From Bacteroidota bacterium (GTDB lineage Bacteria; Bacteroidota; Bacteroidia; NS11-12g; UBA955), in contig CANFUB010000167.1 in the NCBI GenBank assembly GCA_947450015.1, positions 1 through 6,113 on the forward strand: a stretch of 6,113 bases of DNA, read 5' to 3'. The notes beneath the pieces were generated by a model. That model ran no database searches. It was not told the origin of the DNA and saw only the letters and a program-made list of their open reading frames with translations. The first letter of the stretch is position 1. The number at the start of each line of letters is the position of its first letter. The position numbers and the translations under genes were made by a program. Shown in pieces: positions 1-5,559 of this stretch.

Positions 1-894
1 CACATGGTTATCGATAATTGGAATGTCTTCGTGTTGTGCATCTTCTTTCTCCCATGGCGAGGCTTTCATTTCGACAAAGGGACTGCGCACTACTACTTTT
101 ACCTGTTCGCCACCTAATCTGCGGGCGGTTCTGCAACAGTCCATGGCTGTATTACCACCACCTAATACAATTACTTTTTTTCCAATTTTATGGGTGTGTT
201 CGAATGCCACACTGGCCAACCAATTAATACCAATATGTATGTTCGCATCGGCCTCTTTTCTGCCGGGTATTTCTAAGTCGCGGCCCTTAGGAGCACCTGT
301 ACCAACAAACACGGCATCGTATTGATTAGCGAGCACTTCTTTTAAACTTTTTACGTAGTGATTGAAGTGGGTATGTATACCTAAATCTAAAATAAAATTT
401 ACCTCTTCATTCAATACGGTTTCGGGCAAACGGAAAGAAGGAATTTGACTGCGCATAAAACCGCCTCCTAATTTTTGCTCATCGTATAAATGTATTTCAT
501 AACCCAGTGGGGCTAAGTCGCGTGCCACAGTAAGCGCTGCAGGACCGGCACCAATGAGTGCTACCTTTTTACCATTGGGTTTAAAAGGCCCTTGAGGCAT
601 CAGTTGTTTTACATCACCTTTATTATCGGCTGCTACGCGTTTTAAACGACAGATAGCAACAGGCTCTTCCTCTACCCTACCTCTTCGACAGGCGGGCTCG
701 CAGGGTCGATCGCAGGTACGACCTAATACACCCGGAAACACATTTGAATCCCAATTGACCATATAGGCTTCGGTGTATTTTTCTTGGGCAATAAGGCGTA
801 TGTATTCTGGCACAGGGGTGTGAGCAGGACAAGCATACTGACAATCCACTACTTTGTGAAAGTATTCGGGGTCTTTAATATTGGTTGGCTCCAT
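1..894 (-). CDS. GltD-like 4Fe-4S/FAD/NAD(P)H oxidoreductase, N-terminal part (3' end outside window)
   Basis: This is a flavin-dependent oxidoreductase of the glutamate synthase small subunit family, also related to AegA and the N-terminal half of dihydropyrimidine dehydrogenase. Such proteins pass electrons between NAD(P)H, FAD and iron-sulfur clusters in the cytoplasm. The visible 298 residues show, in order, an Fe-S domain with cysteines at 18, 22, 61, 65 and 69 (CDRPCEPACRRG at 61-72), an FAD-binding Rossmann motif GAGPAALTVARDL at about 115-127, and an NAD(P)H-binding motif GGGNTAMDCCRTARRLGG near residues 241-258. The frame stays open to base 1, so the C-terminus is missing; GltD itself is about 450-500 residues, and fused forms are longer. 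The ATG at 892-894 gives the typical family N-terminus (MEPTNIKDPEYF), and an in-frame stop lies shortly upstream. No large GltB subunit is visible, so the true electron acceptor is unknown. The family call is firm; the specific reaction is not. Confidence 0.93.
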   Translation of the reverse strand, partial: MEPTNIKDPEYFHKVVDCQYACPAHTPVPEYIRLIAQEKYTEAYMVNWDSNVFPGVLGRTCDRPCEPACRRGRVEEEPVAICRLKRVAADNKGDVKQLMPQGPFKPNGKKVALIGAGPAALTVARDLAPLGYEIHLYDEQKLGGGFMRSQIPSFRLPETVLNEEVNFILDLGIHTHFNHYVKSLKEVLANQYDAVFVGTGAPKGRDLEIPGRKEADANIHIGINWLASVAFEHTHKIGKKVIVLGGGNTAMDCCRTARRLGGEQVKVVVRSPFVEMKASPWEKEDAQHEDIPIIDNHV

Positions 895-1244
895 GGTTAA
901 ATCTTTTTCAAGTACAATTAATAATTGATGTATTAAAAAAATTCTCCCCCCTATTTCTGCACGCTTACTCTTTACAACAGGTTAAAGAAAATCGTTAACA
1001 ATTTTGTAAAAATAGGATATTTTGATAAACAAAAAATAGAAAGGCGAAAAAAATATTAACAGGGCTGTGGAAGGGCTATTGCAATCCTAACCTTTAGATA
1101 GTCAAACTCTAAGAGAATCGCCATTGGAGATAGTCGCAATGCATTTTTTAGAAGCGAATGATAAAAATCAGACTTTTGAAAAGGGACTTAATTCAATAGA
1201 TAATTTGATTTTGACACAACTAATTTTACTAAAACTATACACCA

Positions 1245-1316
1245 CACTTCGTCTTACTGAGCTAACTACACTTCGTCATACTGAGCTACCTACACTTCGT
1301 CATACTGAGCTTGTCG
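1245..1316. repeat. 24 bp tandem repeat, three units
   Basis: Three head-to-tail units start at 1245, 1269 and 1293, each beginning CACTTCGTC and containing ACTGAGCT. The first reads CTTACTGAGC where the second and third read CATACTGAGC. The third unit is also the left end of the larger palindromic repeat (copy 1). The period is exactly 24 bp. It looks like duplication of the left end of the larger element. Confidence 0.85.
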
Positions 1317-1423
1317 AATGTATGGACGAAGTGTTCCGAAGCCAAAAACCATCGACACACCCAAAGGCTCCAGTACTTATGGGCTGAAGTACTAGCGCTT
1401 CGACAGGCTCAGCATGACTGAGG
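1293..1423. repeat. 131 bp REPIN-like palindromic repeat, copy 1
   Basis: The element has inverted ends: the left end (1299-1319, GTCATACTGAGCTTGTCGAA plus one base) matches the reverse complement of the right end (1398-1418, beginning CTTCGACAGGCTCAGCATGA) at 18 of 21 positions. Its left third folds by itself: CACTTCGTCATAC (1293-1305) pairs with GTATGGACGAAGTG (1320-1333), with one bulged G and a 14-nt loop. A direct copy follows 181 bp downstream with about 9 differences in 131 bp. No transposase frame lies inside, so it is a non-autonomous palindromic repeat, similar in design to REPINs or a small MITE. No target-site duplication is obvious. Confidence 0.88.
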
Positions 1424-1449
1424 CTATTTAAAACACCTTCTCAACCTTA

Positions 1450-1497
1450 CACTTCGTTCTACTGAGCTACTTACACTTCGTCATACTGAGCTTGTCG
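1450..1497. repeat. 24 bp tandem repeat, two units
   Basis: Units start at 1450 and 1474, in the same register relative to copy 2 as the three units before copy 1. The first reads CGTTCTACTGAGCTAC and the second CGTCATACTGAGCTTG, so the outer unit has diverged more than the unit that forms part of the element. There is one unit fewer than in front of copy 1. Confidence 0.82.
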
Positions 1498-1604
1498 AAT
1501 GTATGGACGAAGTGTGTCGAAGCCAAGAACCATCGACACACCCAATGGCTACAGTGCATATGGGCTGAACTACTAGCGCTTCGACAGGCTCAGCATGACT
1601 GGGG
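1474..1604. repeat. 131 bp REPIN-like palindromic repeat, copy 2
   Basis: This is a direct copy of the element at 1293-1423, about 93% identical without gaps. The inverted ends are at 1480-1500 and 1579-1599 (18 of 21 matching). The left hairpin CACTTCGTCATAC / GTATGGACGAAGTG is at 1474-1486 and 1501-1514. This copy also has a perfect 9 bp internal stem, GTGTGTCGA (1512-1520) with TCGACACAC (1533-1541), which is broken by two changes in copy 1. The element ends 83 bp before the start codon of the GIY-YIG nuclease and points at it. Confidence 0.88.
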
Positions 1605-1687
1605 TAAGCTTTGAGAATGCACCTTTTACACTTTATCTGAACTAAAATTTATTTTTTATTTTTTGAAATAAATCTCATTTTCGAAAT

Positions 1688-1984
1688 ATGAAAATGATGT
1701 ACGTTTACATTTTAGAATGTTCCGATCATTCTCTCTATACAGGTGTGACGAATGACATTGATAGACGAGTTGAGGAGCATCAATATGGCGAGAATAAAGA
1801 AGCTTACACATATTCAAGACGACCTGTTAAACTTGTTTATTCCGAATTTTTTATTGACCCAACAGATGCTATAAATTTCGAAAAACAAATAAAAGGTTGG
1901 ACAAGAAAAAAGAAAATTGCACTGATTAATGGCGATTTCAAAACATTGGTAAAGCTCTCCAATCACAACAAAAACTTGATTTAA
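1688..1984 (+). CDS. Stand-alone GIY-YIG endonuclease-fold protein (COG2827/UPF0213 type)
   Basis: This is a 98-residue protein made of one GIY-YIG nuclease domain and nothing else, the size of E. coli YhbQ and its relatives. The first motif is YVYIL (5-9, the GIY position), the second is YTGVT (17-21, the YIG position), the conserved arginine is R26 or R27 in DIDRRVEEH with H31 after it, and the metal-binding glutamate is E65 in FEKQIKGWTRKKK (64-76). All expected catalytic positions are therefore filled and the protein is probably an active metal-dependent DNA nuclease. No separate DNA-binding domain is present. The role of this small family is poorly known; DNA repair and homing-like functions have been suggested. 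ATG 1688 is the first in-frame start; ATGs at 1694 and 1697 are alternatives and would still keep the domain. No Shine-Dalgarno motif is seen. Two palindromic repeats lie directly upstream, and the stop overlaps the convergent neighbour by 4 bp. Confidence 0.95.
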   Translation: MKMMYVYILECSDHSLYTGVTNDIDRRVEEHQYGENKEAYTYSRRPVKLVYSEFFIDPTDAINFEKQIKGWTRKKKIALINGDFKTLVKLSNHNKNLI

Positions 1985-2712
1985 TAATCATCCACCAAAA
2001 CAGGCTGCAACTGCTGCACTTCTTCTAACACTGGTCGCGCGAGTGTATGAACCTCCACACCTTGTTTTAAAACAGTGCTGCTAAGTTGTGCTTTTTTCCA
2101 ATGTTGCTCGCCACGGTATAAAAAGAATTTACTCATGGGATAATGGAATTTAAAACAACCTTGGTAATCGATGCCCATTAGACGATAAGGAATGCTGTGA
2201 TCGCTTTTCAAACAAGTATTTATAGCTTTTGTGAAAACTGTTGGCCCTGTCATGCGGTGCACATCGTTGGGATACCGATTGTATCTAATGTTATCCAACA
2301 TTAAATCCATGGCTTTCTTTAAAAAAGGATGACCAGCAGCAAATACCATGGCCCATTGCACACAAATACCCGGATGACTTTCCATGGCAATCAATGCTTC
2401 GTCATTCTCTTTTATAAACGTATGAAAAGGGGCAATGGCTAAACTATCAATGTCTAAATAAATACCACCCCTTTTATATAAAATGGCATATCTAAAAAAA
2501 TCGGCTTTAGCGGCTCCTATATCAATTTTCTGATATAAGCTAAGCACTTCATGATTATACGCAGTAGCAATAAAATGTTCAATGCGTTCGTCATCATAAA
2601 ATTCATATTGGTACTCAGGATTTTTTTTCTTTAATCGTGCAATGTGCCATTGTGTGACAAGTGGTAAATCAGCGGTTCGAAACGTTTGATAAATGATTTT
2701 TGGAATAGACAT
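1981..2712 (-). CDS. DXD-motif sugar transferase, GT32/OCH1-like (Gly_transf_sug, PF04488)
   Basis: This 243-residue glycosyltransferase probably transfers a sugar from a nucleotide sugar to a surface polysaccharide, lipid or protein glycan. The N-terminus IPKIIYQTF (3-11) is the usual first strand of the family. KADFFRYAILYKRGGIYLDID (69-89) is the signature region, with D87 and D89 as the metal- and nucleotide-sugar-binding DXD. TGP at 155-157 matches the conserved turn of the C-terminal half. There is no signal peptide or membrane segment, so the enzyme is probably cytoplasmic or loosely membrane-attached. Length is normal for bacterial members, which are also grouped as COG3774. It stands alone: no other glycan gene is adjacent, so donor and acceptor cannot be predicted. 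ATG 2710-2712 gives the expected N-terminus. It converges with the GIY-YIG gene with overlapping stop codons and no terminator between. Confidence 0.92.
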   Translation of the reverse strand: MSIPKIIYQTFRTADLPLVTQWHIARLKKKNPEYQYEFYDDERIEHFIATAYNHEVLSLYQKIDIGAAKADFFRYAILYKRGGIYLDIDSLAIAPFHTFIKENDEALIAMESHPGICVQWAMVFAAGHPFLKKAMDLMLDNIRYNRYPNDVHRMTGPTVFTKAINTCLKSDHSIPYRLMGIDYQGCFKFHYPMSKFFLYRGEQHWKKAQLSSTVLKQGVEVHTLARPVLEEVQQLQPVLVDDY

Positions 2713-3017
2713 AAGGTATAAAGATTAAACAAGTGGAGTGGTTAGTTTCATAAAGCTTGGCAAAGAAAAATAGCCTAATGAATTCAATGCATCGTATCAA
2801 ATATTCGCTGTTCATATGTGTAGGAAACGAAGGCTTCAAAACGAATATTGCAATCCTGAAAATCTATGACAATAAAATGACTTAATAACACAAAAAGCAG
2901 ATGTGTAATTTTAGGCTTTCTACACTTAAGGTCCTAACAATTTACAGGATAGAATTTGCAACAAAAAAAACCTCCGATGCACTATCCGAGGTTTTTAAGT
3001 TTGATTTTAAATTTTAA
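2713..3017. other. 305 bp intergenic region between two minus-strand genes
   Basis: It contains the terminator of the TIR-like gene at its right end (2963-2996) and presumably the promoter of the sugar transferase. I found no TAnnTTTG box with a correctly spaced TTG for that gene, and no RNA gene, repeat or supported small frame in 2713-2960. Confidence 0.7.
2963..2996 (-). terminator. Intrinsic terminator of the TIR-like gene
   Basis: Read on the minus strand, AAAAACCTC (from 2996 down to 2988) pairs with GAGGTTTTT (2974 down to 2966). Past a single mismatch, two more pairs leave a 7-nt loop. The transcript then ends in a run of eight U (2963-2970). It begins 22 bp after the TIR-like stop codon. 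The A-run on the other side could also let it work weakly in the plus direction. Confidence 0.85.
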
Positions 3018-3446
3018 TTAAACCGTATAAGGAACCGTATATTTATCAATGTCTTTAATCGCCTCCACAATTTGATTCACTTGCCATTTTACAATGCGGT
3101 TGGCATTTCTTTTTACAAGTTCAGATGTTTTGTCGTTCGACCATGGTTGAATGGCAATAATGGGTTTACCCAATTCTTTGGCAACCTCAATTTCCTTTTC
3201 AATCCAACGGTCGTAATAAGGAAACACACCCGCTAATATAATTAAACAAGATGAGCGTTTTATTTTCTCAGTAATGGCAAACAACAATTGCTGATCAGTT
3301 CCCGTTTCATGCACTGGATCTTTCTTTGGAATATAAAGACTTTGGTAGTCTAGACCAACTTTGTCTAAAAATCTAACAATGGTATCTTTTGCATTGTTGT
3401 AGGTCCAAGAATGACTAATAAATAGTCTGTGTGCTTTCTCTATCAT
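3018..3446 (-). CDS. TIR-like domain protein, DUF1863/MTH538 family (ThsB-like)
   Basis: This 142-residue protein is a single TIR-fold domain of the MTH538/DUF1863 type (PF08937), the family that includes the ThsB sensor of Thoeris anti-phage defence. RLFISHSWTYNNA (7-19) forms the first strand and BB-like start. IPKKDPVHETGTDQQL (39-54) is the family's characteristic loop, CLIILAGVFPYYDRWIEKEIEVAKELGKPIIAIQPW (67-102) the core, and E85, four residues after W81, sits where catalytic TIR glutamates (for example E642 of SARM1) are found. It could therefore make or cleave an NAD+-derived signal, but this is inference. No ThsA-like effector (SIR2, SLOG or membrane protein) lies in the window, so it is an orphan as seen here. 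Its own promoter and terminator make it a single-gene unit. ATG 3444-3446 starts just before the first strand, as expected. Confidence 0.9.
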   Translation of the reverse strand: MIEKAHRLFISHSWTYNNAKDTIVRFLDKVGLDYQSLYIPKKDPVHETGTDQQLLFAITEKIKRSSCLIILAGVFPYYDRWIEKEIEVAKELGKPIIAIQPWSNDKTSELVKRNANRIVKWQVNQIVEAIKDIDKYTVPYTV

Positions 3447-3460
3447 AACTTTAGAAATTA

Positions 3461-3486
3461 TCTTATTAAAGTTTTAATTAATAAGA
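3461..3486. promoter_or_regulatory. Dyad in the leader of the TIR-like gene
   Basis: TCTTATTAA (3461-3469) and TTAATAAGA (3478-3486) are perfect 9 bp inverted arms around an 8-nt spacer. The site falls between the predicted transcription start (about 3496) and the start codon (3446), a place where a repressor or an RNA hairpin could act. The A+T-rich context makes chance occurrence possible. Confidence 0.35.
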
Positions 3487-3502
3487 ATGAATTAGTTTTT
3501 GA

Positions 3503-3536
3503 CAAACATAGAAGATTTTTAAAAAAATAAATACAA
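3503..3536 (-). promoter_or_regulatory. Bacteroidota-type promoter of the TIR-like gene
   Basis: On the minus strand there is TTG (3536-3534), a 23 bp spacer, then TATGTTTG (3510-3503). This is an exact fit to the published Flavobacterium/Bacteroides consensus TTG-N17-23-TAnnTTTG. It would start transcription near 3496 and give a leader of roughly 50 nt. It is the only exact match I found upstream of any gene in the window. No experimental start is known. Confidence 0.6.
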
Positions 3537-3612
3537 GAATTCAAAAAAAACTAAATAATATAAAATCAGTATTCTAAATATTTAATTGTAAGTGATTTAC
3601 AAAATTTTTAAA

Positions 3613-3644
3613 AGTATTATTTACTCATAAGAGTAAAAAATACT
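3613..3644. promoter_or_regulatory. 32 bp imperfect dyad in the divergent intergenic region
   Basis: The arms AGTATTATTTACTC (3613-3626) and GAGTAAAAAATACT (3631-3644) pair at 13 of 14 positions around ATAA. No U-run follows on the plus strand and no gene precedes it on the minus strand, so it is not an evident terminator. It is a plausible operator or small hairpin RNA, about 100 bp upstream of the TIR-like promoter and 190 bp upstream of the MuiA-family gene. Confidence 0.4.
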
Positions 3645-3831
3645 AATTAAGATGATAAAAATATGACAGAAATTTAATCAGATTATGGCACGATGGAAGG
3701 CTAAACCGCTAAAAACTATGGCATTCTAAAATTTTTCACTTGGCATATATTCGGCACTTTGCATTTTTTTTCCCTAAAACGTTTCCCTTTTTAACGTTCG
3801 TGGTATTAAACAATAAAAATATCCAATTATT

Positions 3832-5523
3832 ATGAGAATTATTGCTTTAATCATGCTGCTTTGTTTGACACAAACACTCTTCACTCAAACAACTAAAACC
3901 ATTAAACCAAAACCAAATAAAGCCACTGTTTATCTTACAGGCGCTGAAATTGGATACCTTGAAACCCTCACGCTTCCCGCGGGGAGCAATGAGATTATTA
4001 TAGAAGGTGTTTCTCCTTATGTCGATGAGAATACCATCTCTGCTTTCTTCAAAGGTGGACTTGTAATCGATACCAAAAAATCATTGCGCTATCCCGAACC
4101 TCCCAAAAACCCTGCACTCGAGGACAAATACGGCAAATACATTGCCCGCATTAACGACTCACTCGAAGAGCTTGTTTATTTAATTAAAGATTGTACCAAT
4201 AAACAAGGTAGTTATCAAAGAGAAAGAAATCTATTGCTCAACAATCGCCTCATTCGCGGTGAGTTTGCACGCGATTCAATTGCACTCCTTAAATCATCAC
4301 TCGATTTATTGCGCCTACGCTTAACCAACATTGATGAAGAAGAATTAATGCAAGAACGCAAGCTTAATAAACATTACAAATTACAAGCGAAGCTCAACGA
4401 GCGCAAGATCTATTACCAATTGTTGCAAAGTGAAGGCACCCCTATTATCAACCCTGATATGTACAATCCCATTTATCAAATTATTGTAACCATCGAAAAC
4501 GAGGTAGCAGTAACTGGCACCTTGAGCTTAAAATATTACGTGGCGCAAGCAGGCTGGATGCCCATTTACGATATCCAAGCTGCATCAGGAAAAGAAAAAA
4601 TACAATTGGTATACCGTGCCCAAGTGTATCAAAATACTGGCTTAGATTGGAAAGATGTGGCTTTAACACTTTCTACAAGTAATCCTGCCATTGGCAATAC
4701 CAAACCTGTGCTTAGCGAATGGAATTTATACTTTGGATATCCAGAAAGTTATATCGACAAAATGAACAAAGCAAAAACACCTGCTGCACTCAATTACAAT
4801 AACAACATGAACTATAAGTCGCTCGAAAAAAAATCACTTGCACTCGAATCAAATACCGATATGATGGATGACGCGGGTGTACCTGCAATACCTGTATTTA
4901 CAGTGGACGATAATTTCCTTAGAACAGAATACGACATTAAAACCCGCTACGCTATTGCCAGCGATAACAAAGCTCATAATGTAATTATTAACAATGTAGA
5001 AATTCCAGTTGACCTAGCGTACATGGCCGTGCCTAAACTCGACAAGGATGCTTTCTTAATGGGCAAGGTGGTGAATTGGGAAGATCTGAACCTGATTCCT
5101 GGTGCGGCCAAAATATATTTCGATGATTCTTATATCGGCACAACCACCATCGACCCGGTGAGCACCAAAGACACTTTGTACATTAATCTTGGTCGCGACA
5201 GATCTATTATTGTTAAACGTCAAAATGTAAAAGAAAAATGCAAAGAACAAATGGTAGGTGAATTTAAAATGGTTTCAAAAACCATTGAAATTACAGTGCG
5301 CAATACCAAAGCCATTGGCCTTGCATTCGAAATTGAAGATCAAATTCCAATCACTATCGACCCAGGCATTAAAATTACTTTAGGTGATAACGATGGGGCC
5401 ATCTACAATGAGGTAACAGGTAAACTCACATGGAAAATTAATATCAAACCCAAAGACACCAAAAAAATAAGGTTCACCTATGAAGTGAAATACCCGAAAG
5501 ACAAATTTATTCAAGGTTTATAG
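3832..5523 (+). CDS. MuiA-family secreted protein (DUF4140 + DUF4139)
   Basis: This 563-residue protein belongs to the 'mucoidy inhibitor MuiA' family (TIGR02231). The first 19 or so residues are a signal peptide (MRIIALIMLLCLTQTLFTQ); the cysteine lacks a proper lipobox, so it is probably a soluble or membrane-associated periplasmic protein rather than a lipoprotein. Residues about 29-125 are DUF4140, starting NKATVYLTGAEI with SNEIIIEGVSPYVDENTI. About 105-200 is charged and helical, likely a coiled coil. From about 215 to the end runs DUF4139, with GTLSLKYYVAQAGWMPIYDI, the typical LDWKDVALTLSTSNP, and the closing strand FTYEVKYPKD. An Asn/Lys-rich low-complexity segment near 318-345 interrupts DUF4139, as in many relatives. 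The length is normal and both domains are complete. Despite the name, the molecular function is unknown. ATG 3832 is chosen because it gives the signal peptide. It is a single-gene unit ending in a strong terminator. Confidence 0.93.
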   Translation: MRIIALIMLLCLTQTLFTQTTKTIKPKPNKATVYLTGAEIGYLETLTLPAGSNEIIIEGVSPYVDENTISAFFKGGLVIDTKKSLRYPEPPKNPALEDKYGKYIARINDSLEELVYLIKDCTNKQGSYQRERNLLLNNRLIRGEFARDSIALLKSSLDLLRLRLTNIDEEELMQERKLNKHYKLQAKLNERKIYYQLLQSEGTPIINPDMYNPIYQIIVTIENEVAVTGTLSLKYYVAQAGWMPIYDIQAASGKEKIQLVYRAQVYQNTGLDWKDVALTLSTSNPAIGNTKPVLSEWNLYFGYPESYIDKMNKAKTPAALNYNNNMNYKSLEKKSLALESNTDMMDDAGVPAIPVFTVDDNFLRTEYDIKTRYAIASDNKAHNVIINNVEIPVDLAYMAVPKLDKDAFLMGKVVNWEDLNLIPGAAKIYFDDSYIGTTTIDPVSTKDTLYINLGRDRSIIVKRQNVKEKCKEQMVGEFKMVSKTIEITVRNTKAIGLAFEIEDQIPITIDPGIKITLGDNDGAIYNEVTGKLTWKINIKPKDTKKIRFTYEVKYPKDKFIQGL

Positions 5524-5525
5524 TA

Positions 5526-5558
5526 AAAAAAAGCCCCTTTTTATAAGGGGCTTTTTTT
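5526..5558. terminator. Bidirectional intrinsic terminator
   Basis: AAAAAAAGCCCCTT (5526-5539) and AAGGGGCTTTTTTT (5545-5558) form a perfect 14 bp stem with a 5-nt loop, with a T-run at the 3' side on both strands. It lies 2 bp after the MuiA-family stop and 1 bp after the stop of the convergent gene, so one hairpin serves both. Confidence 0.95.
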
Positions 5559-5559
5559 G

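Larger units (their letters stand above)
895..1687. other. 793 bp repeat-bearing intergenic region
   Basis: This gap separates the divergently transcribed oxidoreductase (minus) and GIY-YIG nuclease (plus). Bases 895-1240 are A+T-rich with no gene I can support; they presumably include the oxidoreductase promoter, but I could not find a convincing match to the Bacteroidota consensus. Bases 1243-1604 consist almost entirely of palindromic repeats, annotated separately. Bases 1605-1687 form the A+T-rich leader of the nuclease gene. An open frame at 1124-1387 (87 codons) crosses the repeats. It is probably not a gene, because its second half is just the repeat read in frame. Confidence 0.8.
3447..3831. 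other. 385 bp A+T-rich divergent intergenic region
   Basis: It lies between the TIR-like gene (minus) and the MuiA-family gene (plus) and must carry both promoters. Bases 3447-3670 are extremely A+T-rich. The minus-strand promoter and two dyads are annotated separately. The stretch 3671-3831 is less extreme and holds two AACGTT palindromes at 3778-3783 and 3793-3798, 15 bp apart. No well-formed plus-strand promoter box was found. No gene or stable RNA is supported. Confidence 0.75.

Noticed and set aside
18..325. Two plus-strand open frames (69 and 100 codons)
   Set aside because: They lie antisense to the well-conserved oxidoreductase gene and have no recognisable protein features.
683..693. 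CTTCGACAGGC, identical to the first 11 bases of the repeat's right end
   Set aside because: It falls in the coding sequence of the oxidoreductase at the conserved cysteine motif (C69-R-R) and the match does not extend further.
1007..1036. Promoter for the oxidoreductase (minus strand TTTTTTG ... TATTTTTA)
   Set aside because: The spacing is too short and the second box lacks the final TTTG of the Bacteroidota consensus.
1077..1088. 12-base match TATTGCAATCCT also found at 2846-2857
   Set aside because: One such pair is expected by chance in a window of this size, and the flanks differ.
1245..1604. CRISPR array
   Set aside because: There are only two long copies 181 bp apart, the intervening sequence is itself repeat, and there are no unique spacers or cas genes.
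3685..3729. Short 14-codon frame (MARWKAKPLKTMAF)
   Set aside because: It is too short to judge, with no start signal or conservation evidence.
3740..3761. Plus-strand promoter for the MuiA-family gene (TTG ... CACTTTG)
   Set aside because: The spacer is only about 11 bp and the second box lacks the TA, so it does not meet the consensus.
4481..5250. Two minus-strand open frames (62 and 64 codons)
   Set aside because: They are shadows inside the MuiA-family coding sequence.
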